Assembly (NCBI GenBank): GCA_902495245.1
Contig: CABUWI010000004.1
Coordinates: 62,001-126,000 of the forward strand
Length of the DNA stretch: 64,000 nucleotides
DNA from: an uncultured Porphyromonadaceae bacterium
GTDB lineage: Bacteria; Bacteroidota; Bacteroidia; Bacteroidales; Muribaculaceae
Reading direction: 5' to 3'
Part shown: positions 60,042-64,000 of the stretch, piece by piece
How positions within the stretch are numbered: position 1 is the first letter of the stretch
Layout of the letters: each line of letters starts with the position of its first letter
Program-made: the position numbers and the translations under genes
The notes under the pieces: generated by a model
Database searches by the model: none
Told to the model about the DNA's origin: nothing
Seen by the model: the letters and a program-made list of their open reading frames with translations, nothing else

Positions 60042-60139
60042 CCCTCCGCCCGTCAAGCTCAAAATCCGAAATTTGTCCATCGTGCCGCCCGCAAGCCGGG
60101 GCGCCCCTCAACCGTATTGAGCGCGGCAGCGCGAAAGGC

Positions 60140-62779
60140 TCAGAACAGGCGTTCCTGGCCGAGCAGGGAGTCGCGCACTTCGTCGTCGCTGAGCTCGGGC
60201 TCGGCGGGTGCAGCTTCGGGGGCGTCGTCGGCGCCCTCGGCTTCTTCGGTCTCTTCCGCCTCTACGGCCACGGGCTCCAGCTCGGTGAGCGAGCCGATGG
60301 TGTAGGTGGTTAGGCGCTTGCCCTTGGCCTTGAACGACTTGAGGCCGATGAACTCGCAGGCCACCACTTCAAGCGGTTCGCGGAAGTCGTCGGCACCGCC
60401 GAATTCCACCCTGATGCGGGCGCCGGGCGCGTCGCTGAGCAGCAAAAGCTCTGACTGCGGATTCTCGCCGGCAAAGCGCTGTTTGCGGGCCGACGGCTCG
60501 AACTTGAAGCGCTTGATGTAGGGATAGCCCTGGTCGGCGTCGTTGAGCACTGCAGTCCAGACGGCGCCGGGACGGAATTTCTCGATGCGCAGAATGTTGT
60601 CTTCGTAGTGGTTGGTGGCGTCGAACGTCGACGTGTAATATTCGCCGTTTTTCAGCACAACGAGAATCAGGTCCTGACCCAGGAACTCGCCGAGATAGTC
60701 GCCGCGGCCGTCGTAGTTGAGGCGGTTGACGTCGCGGTCGAACCACACCTTGCGGCCGCCGAGGGTCGACGCGCCGCGCTCGCGCAGCGAGAAGCGATGC
60801 ACCTCGTTGCGCGTAACGATGTTGCCGCGGCTCTGCTTGCCCTTGATGCTCAGCTCGGAGAAATCGACGTCAAACTGCAGCTTGTTCAGGCGAGCCTTCG
60901 GCTTGAGCGTAACGCGCACAACCTCGGCCTCGCCGTTGCCGTTGGCCGTGAAATAGCAGATGCGGCTGCCGGGAGTGCCCTGCGTGAGGTCATATTCCTG
61001 GTCGCGGCGCACGCCCGTAACGGCGAAGCGCTTCATATAGTAGGTGCCCTCCTTGCCGTCGCGATAGATGACGTTATAGACCGTGCGCTCGTCTTTGCGC
61101 TTGTAGATGCCGATGTGCTCGATGTTCTTGCCGACGAACATCTTTTCCTGAACCTTGACCACCTTATACTTGCCGTCGCGGTAGAAGATAATGACGTCGT
61201 CGATGTCCGAACAGGGGGCGATGAACTCGTCCTTGGTCAGCGACGTACCGATGAAGCCCTCCGCGCGGTTGATATATAGCTTTTTGTTGGCCTCGGCCAC
61301 GGTGGTCGCCTCGATGCTGTCGAAGCCGCGGATTACCGTGCGGCGCGGATAGGCCGCGCCGTATTTCGCTTTCAGTCCCTCGAACCACTCGATCGTGTAT
61401 CCGACAATGTCGGCCAGATGACGGTCAATCTCGGCGATGCGGTCGCGATAGGACGCGATGAGCTCTTCGGCCTTCTCCTTGTTGAAGCGCAAGATGCGCC
61501 CCATCTTGATTTCATAAAGCCGCTGAATGTCCTCGTCGGTTACGGGCCTGATGAGCTGCGGAGCGAACGGAAGCAGGCGCTTGGCAATGTGGGCCGTGGC
61601 CTCCTCGAAGCTGCGCGCAGTTTCATACTCCTTGTCCTTATAAATGCGCTCTTCGATGAAGATGCTTTCAAGCGAAGCGAAATGGAGCAGCTCGGACACC
61701 TCGCCGCGCTGAATCTCCAGCTCGCGGCGCAGCAGCTCCTTGGTCTTCTCGACGCTGTGGCGCAACACGTCGCTCACGCCGATGAAACAAGGCTTGCGGT
61801 CGCGAATCACGCAGCAGTTCGGATAGATGCTCAGCTCGCAGTCGGTGAAGGCATAGAGGGCGTCTATAGTCTTGTCGCTCGACGAACCGGGCTGGAGATA
61901 GACCGTTACGCGCGCCTGCTCCGAGGTGTGATCGTCGACCTTGCGCACCTTGATTTTGCCCTTCTCCATTGCCTTGAGAATGGAGTCGGTGATGGAGCGC
62001 GTTGTGGTGCCGAACGGAATCTCGGTAACGGCCAGCGTCTTATTGTCGATTTTTTCAATCTTGGCGCGCACCTTGACGCAGCCGCCGCGGCGACCGTCGT
62101 TATAGCGCGACACGTCAATCATGCCCCCCGTCGGGAAGTCAGGCAGCAGCGTGAACTCCTCGCCGCGCAGTGAGGCCACACAGGCGTCAAGCAATTCGTT
62201 GAAGTTATGAGGCAGAACCTTGCTCGACAAGCCCACGGCAATGCCCTCGACGCCCTGAGCCAGCAGCAGCGGGAACTTCACTGGCAACACCACCGGCTCG
62301 CGGTTGCGGCCGTCATAGCTGGGCACCCACTCCGTTGTCTTCTTATTATATAGCACCTCGAGCGCAAACGGGCTCAGACGCGCCTCGATATAACGGCCCG
62401 CGGCCGCCGAGTCGCCCGTCAGAATGTTACCCCAGTTTCCCTGCGTCTCGACCAGCAGCTCCTTCTGACCGAGCTGCACGAGCGCGTCCTTGATTGACGC
62501 ATCGCCGTGGGGGTGGTATTTCATCGTGTCGCCCACAATGCCGGCCACCTTGTTGAAGCGGCCGTCATCGAGCGTCTTCATCGAGTGGAGAACGCGGCGC
62601 TGCACGGGTTTAAGGCCGTCTTCGATATTGGGGACGGCGCGCTCGAGAATCACGTATGATGCATAATCCAGAAACCAATTGCGATACATTGACCGCAACT
62701 GGCCGACCACGGCTTCGCTTTCTGCCGCAGCATTGTCTTCAGGCTGTGATGTTGACTGATTTAAGGGTTCTTCGGTCAT
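60140..62779 (-). CDS. parC: DNA topoisomerase IV subunit A
   Basis: Type IIA topoisomerase subunit of 879 residues that unlinks daughter chromosomes. The N-terminal ERAVPNIEDGLKPVQRRVLH, the quinolone-determining region KYHPHGDASIKDALVQLGQ and the catalytic Tyr in AAAGRYIEARLSPFA are intact. The start (YRNWFLDYASYVILERAVPN) and the lack of the GyrA box favour ParC over GyrA. The tail is very acidic (EAEETEEAEGADDAPEAAPA). The parE partner is not in the window. Own promoter 8 bases from the start. Confidence 0.9.
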   Translation of the reverse strand: MTEEPLNQSTSQPEDNAAAESEAVVGQLRSMYRNWFLDYASYVILERAVPNIEDGLKPVQRRVLHSMKTLDDGRFNKVAGIVGDTMKYHPHGDASIKDALVQLGQKELLVETQGNWGNILTGDSAAAGRYIEARLSPFALEVLYNKKTTEWVPSYDGRNREPVVLPVKFPLLLAQGVEGIAVGLSSKVLPHNFNELLDACVASLRGEEFTLLPDFPTGGMIDVSRYNDGRRGGCVKVRAKIEKIDNKTLAVTEIPFGTTTRSITDSILKAMEKGKIKVRKVDDHTSEQARVTVYLQPGSSSDKTIDALYAFTDCELSIYPNCCVIRDRKPCFIGVSDVLRHSVEKTKELLRRELEIQRGEVSELLHFASLESIFIEERIYKDKEYETARSFEEATAHIAKRLLPFAPQLIRPVTDEDIQRLYEIKMGRILRFNKEKAEELIASYRDRIAEIDRHLADIVGYTIEWFEGLKAKYGAAYPRRTVIRGFDSIEATTVAEANKKLYINRAEGFIGTSLTKDEFIAPCSDIDDVIIFYRDGKYKVVKVQEKMFVGKNIEHIGIYKRKDERTVYNVIYRDGKEGTYYMKRFAVTGVRRDQEYDLTQGTPGSRICYFTANGNGEAEVVRVTLKPKARLNKLQFDVDFSELSIKGKQSRGNIVTRNEVHRFSLRERGASTLGGRKVWFDRDVNRLNYDGRGDYLGEFLGQDLILVVLKNGEYYTSTFDATNHYEDNILRIEKFRPGAVWTAVLNDADQGYPYIKRFKFEPSARKQRFAGENPQSELLLLSDAPGARIRVEFGGADDFREPLEVVACEFIGLKSFKAKGKRLTTYTIGSLTELEPVAVEAEETEEAEGADDAPEAAPAEPELSDDEVRDSLLGQERLF

Positions 62780-62786
62780 AGTGATG

Positions 62787-62795
62787 CAAAAATAC
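62787..62795 (-). promoter_or_regulatory. -7 box TATTTTTGC for parC
   Basis: Exact consensus on the minus strand; its TTTG ends 8 bases before ATG 62779, so the leader would be very short. Confidence 0.6.
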
Positions 62796-62826
62796 GAAAA
62801 AATTTTGCATTAACAAAAAAAATGCC

Positions 62827-62835
62827 TAACTTTGC
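62827..62835 (+). promoter_or_regulatory. -7 box TAACTTTGC for tRNA-Ser
   Basis: Exact consensus, 17 bases before the tRNA 5' end. Confidence 0.7.
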
Positions 62836-62852
62836 ACCCGAAAACGACCCGA

Positions 62853-62937
62853 GGAGAGATGGCAGAGTGGTCGATTGCATCGGTCTTGAAAACCGACGAG
62901 GGTAACACCTCCGGGGGTTCGAATCCCTCTCTCTCCG
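62853..62937 (+). tRNA. tRNA-Ser (anticodon UGA)
   Basis: Class II tRNA: acceptor stem GGAGAGA/TCTCTCC, anticodon stem TCGGT/ACCGA with loop CTTGAAA (anticodon TGA), a long variable arm GAGG-gtaaca-CCTC, and a T arm around TTCGAAT. Discriminator G, as expected for serine; CCA not encoded. A terminator follows directly. Confidence 0.95.
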
Positions 62938-62941
62938 CCCC

Positions 62942-62970
62942 AAAGCCTGATTTCCAGGCTTTTGTTGTTT
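62942..62970 (+). terminator. Rho-independent terminator after tRNA-Ser
   Basis: AAAGCCTG-ATTTC-CAGGCTTT (62942-62962) followed by TGTTGTTTTT. Confidence 0.85.
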
Positions 62971-62990
62971 TTACGCACGCATTTACGCAC
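62970..62990. repeat. Direct repeat TTTACGCAC beside tRNA-Ser
   Basis: TTTACGCAC at 62970-62978 and again at 62982-62990, three bases apart, downstream of the tRNA terminator. It has the look of a recombination-site remnant, but no integrase is in view. Confidence 0.6.
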
Positions 62991-63004
62991 AGAATATCAT
63001 CTTT

Positions 63005-63688
63005 TCAATTTTTGATTGTCAGCATATAGCCGAAGCCGCGCTGGTTGATGATGGAGATTGACGGGTCTTGGCGCAATACCCGGCGGAGTTTGTGGATATA
63101 GCCGTGGAGCGAGTTGCGGTTGCTCGGTTCGTCTCGTTTCCATACAGCAATCATCAGTTCTGATGCGTCAACAGTTTTACCGATATTGGAGGCTAACCGT
63201 TCGAGTATCTTAGCCTCGAAATGCGACAATTCCACACTTTGCCCGTCCAGTGAAAGCGTCTGGGTGCTAACATTGAATATATAGCTTCCGAGCGAGAATT
63301 TTATATCCTCAACGCGGTCGGTATCGTATCTTCGGAGCAGAGATTTTATCCTCACTATCAGCTCACGAAGTTCAAAAGGCTTTTTGAGATAGTCGTTGGC
63401 TCCGATTTCAAATCCTTCCTCAATATCTTCAATCGTGCTTTTGGCAGTGAGAAAGAGCAGCGGTACTGTCGGTGATAACTTCCGTATCACCTTCGCCATC
63501 GAAAAGCCGTCCATTTTAGGCATCATGACATCGGCAACTACAATATCAGCGCCTTCGGTCTTGAATTTCTCAAGCCCTTCCACGCCGTCAGCTGCCGTTA
63601 CAACATCATACCCCTGCCCACGCAGAGTGTCGGCAACAATCAGCGTCAAGTCTTTCTCATCTTCTACAAACAGTATCTTATTGCTCAT
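63005..63688 (-). CDS. OmpR/PhoB-type response regulator
   Basis: Start at ATG 63688 (MSNKILFVEDEKDLTLIVAD); the frame runs to 63745 within the kinase gene. 227 residues. The receiver has the acidic pocket EDE, the phospho-acceptor Asp in VADVMMPKMDGFSM, Thr/Ser in FLTAKS and Lys in LKKPFELREL. The C-terminal winged helix (LERLASNIGKTVDASELMIA, NSLHGYIHKLRRVLRQDPSI) binds DNA. Composition is less GC-rich than the genes to the left. Overlaps the kinase gene by 11 bases. Confidence 0.95.
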   Translation of the reverse strand: MSNKILFVEDEKDLTLIVADTLRGQGYDVVTAADGVEGLEKFKTEGADIVVADVMMPKMDGFSMAKVIRKLSPTVPLLFLTAKSTIEDIEEGFEIGANDYLKKPFELRELIVRIKSLLRRYDTDRVEDIKFSLGSYIFNVSTQTLSLDGQSVELSHFEAKILERLASNIGKTVDASELMIAVWKRDEPSNRNSLHGYIHKLRRVLRQDPSISIINQRGFGYMLTIKN

Positions 63689-64000
63689 CTTTGCTGAATA
63701 TGATAGTGAACACCGTGCCTTCGCCTTCTGTACTTTTGACCTCAATCGCCCACCCCATTTTGTCGAGAATACTCTTCACGTAATATAGTCCGATGCCATA
63801 GCCACGAACATCTTGCCGGTTGCCATGCGGCACACGGTAAAACTTATTGAACAGATATGGAATCGATTTCGACGGAATGCCAATGCCGTTGTCTCTGACC
63901 GATAGTTTTTTATCGTCGCCCGTAATGGTTATCTCAACGCTGTCGCCGGAGTATTTGACAGCATTGTCAATCAGGTTGTTCAGCACATTTGCCAGATGCG
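63678..64000 (-). CDS. Sensor histidine kinase (5' part outside window)
   Basis: Only the C-terminal ATPase domain is present: N box LNNLIDNAVKYSGD, G1 DNGIGIPSKSI, F box LFNKFYRVPHGN, G2 GYGIGLYYVKSIL, ending VFTIIFSKDEQ. The sensor and dimerisation domains lie beyond 64000. It is the partner of the response regulator next to it; the signal sensed is unknown. Confidence 0.93.
   Translation of the reverse strand, partial: HLANVLNNLIDNAVKYSGDSVEITITGDDKKLSVRDNGIGIPSKSIPYLFNKFYRVPHGNRQDVRGYGIGLYYVKSILDKMGWAIEVKSTEGEGTVFTIIFSKDEQ

Noticed and set aside
60042..60139. Terminator between dnaB and parC
   Set aside because: A short GGGGCGCCCC palindrome is present, but no clear stem with a T-run on either strand.
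60140..62779. GyrA rather than ParC
   Set aside because: N-terminus and C-terminal region lack GyrA features (no GyrA box seen), and YHPHGDASIKDAL is ParC-like; gyrB in the window does not decide this.
62832..63029. A 65-residue plus-strand reading frame
   Set aside because: It runs straight through tRNA-Ser and its terminator.

Overview
The window reads as chromosomal core sequence of a Bacteroidales bacterium. Evidence: the Bacteroidetes -7 promoter element TAnnTTTG(C/T) precedes many genes and both tRNAs; the gene set includes Bacteroidetes hallmarks (a GldB-like lipoprotein, an extended NusB, DUF1573 proteins, a DUF4922-SpoIID fusion, a NamZ/DUF1343 protein, SUI1, MBG/BspA surface repeats); coding sequence is GC-rich. 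A gut Muribaculaceae-like origin is my inference, not proven. No phage, conjugative element, CRISPR array or intact transposase was seen.

Layout. 1-7.7 kb, minus strand: tRNA-Leu(UAG), prs, a THUMP-like methyltransferase, a small lipoprotein, SUI1, a UvrD/RecB-like helicase and a K+-dependent membrane pyrophosphatase cut by the window edge. 7.8-14.3 kb, plus: an ECF sigma factor, a probable anti-sigma protein, a Spy/CpxP-like periplasmic protein and a large alpha-2-macroglobulin. 14.3-15.0 kb: a non-coding array of hairpin repeats. 15.0-18.6 kb, minus: a BspA/MBG surface protein, an unknown AT-rich gene, and upstream of them an orphan promoter followed by a strongly folded non-coding stretch. 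18.7-25.0 kb, plus: coaD, an S41 protease, two DUF1573 proteins, meaB, tpiA, a small membrane protein and a uracil-DNA-glycosylase-like protein.

25-34 kb, minus: a wecA-sufC-sufD-sufS operon with no sufB, rnr and gyrB, plus one small plus-strand gene. 34.1-45.2 kb, minus: an M3 peptidase, a TPR protein and a tightly overlapping envelope cluster (amidase/golvesin-type protein, family 2 glycosyltransferase, HIT-SpoIID fusion, NamZ-like). 45.4-53.8 kb, plus: efp; nusB (with an internal duplication), yajC, ybbR-like and coaE; then bioA, bioF, a bioG-bioC fusion and bioD. 53.8-64 kb: dnaA, an Mce protein and an AmiC-type amidase (minus), a GldB-like lipoprotein and dnaB (plus), parC (minus), tRNA-Ser(UGA), and a response regulator with a truncated histidine kinase (minus).

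Replication functions are prominent (dnaA, dnaB, gyrB, parC), with cell-envelope maintenance the second theme. The least explained pieces are the folded RNA candidate at 18.2-18.6 kb, the hairpin array at 14.4-15.0 kb, the duplicated NusB, the missing sufB, and a set of genes whose promoter boxes lie only 5-8 bases from the start codon. All family assignments come from reading motifs and from memory; no database search was run.
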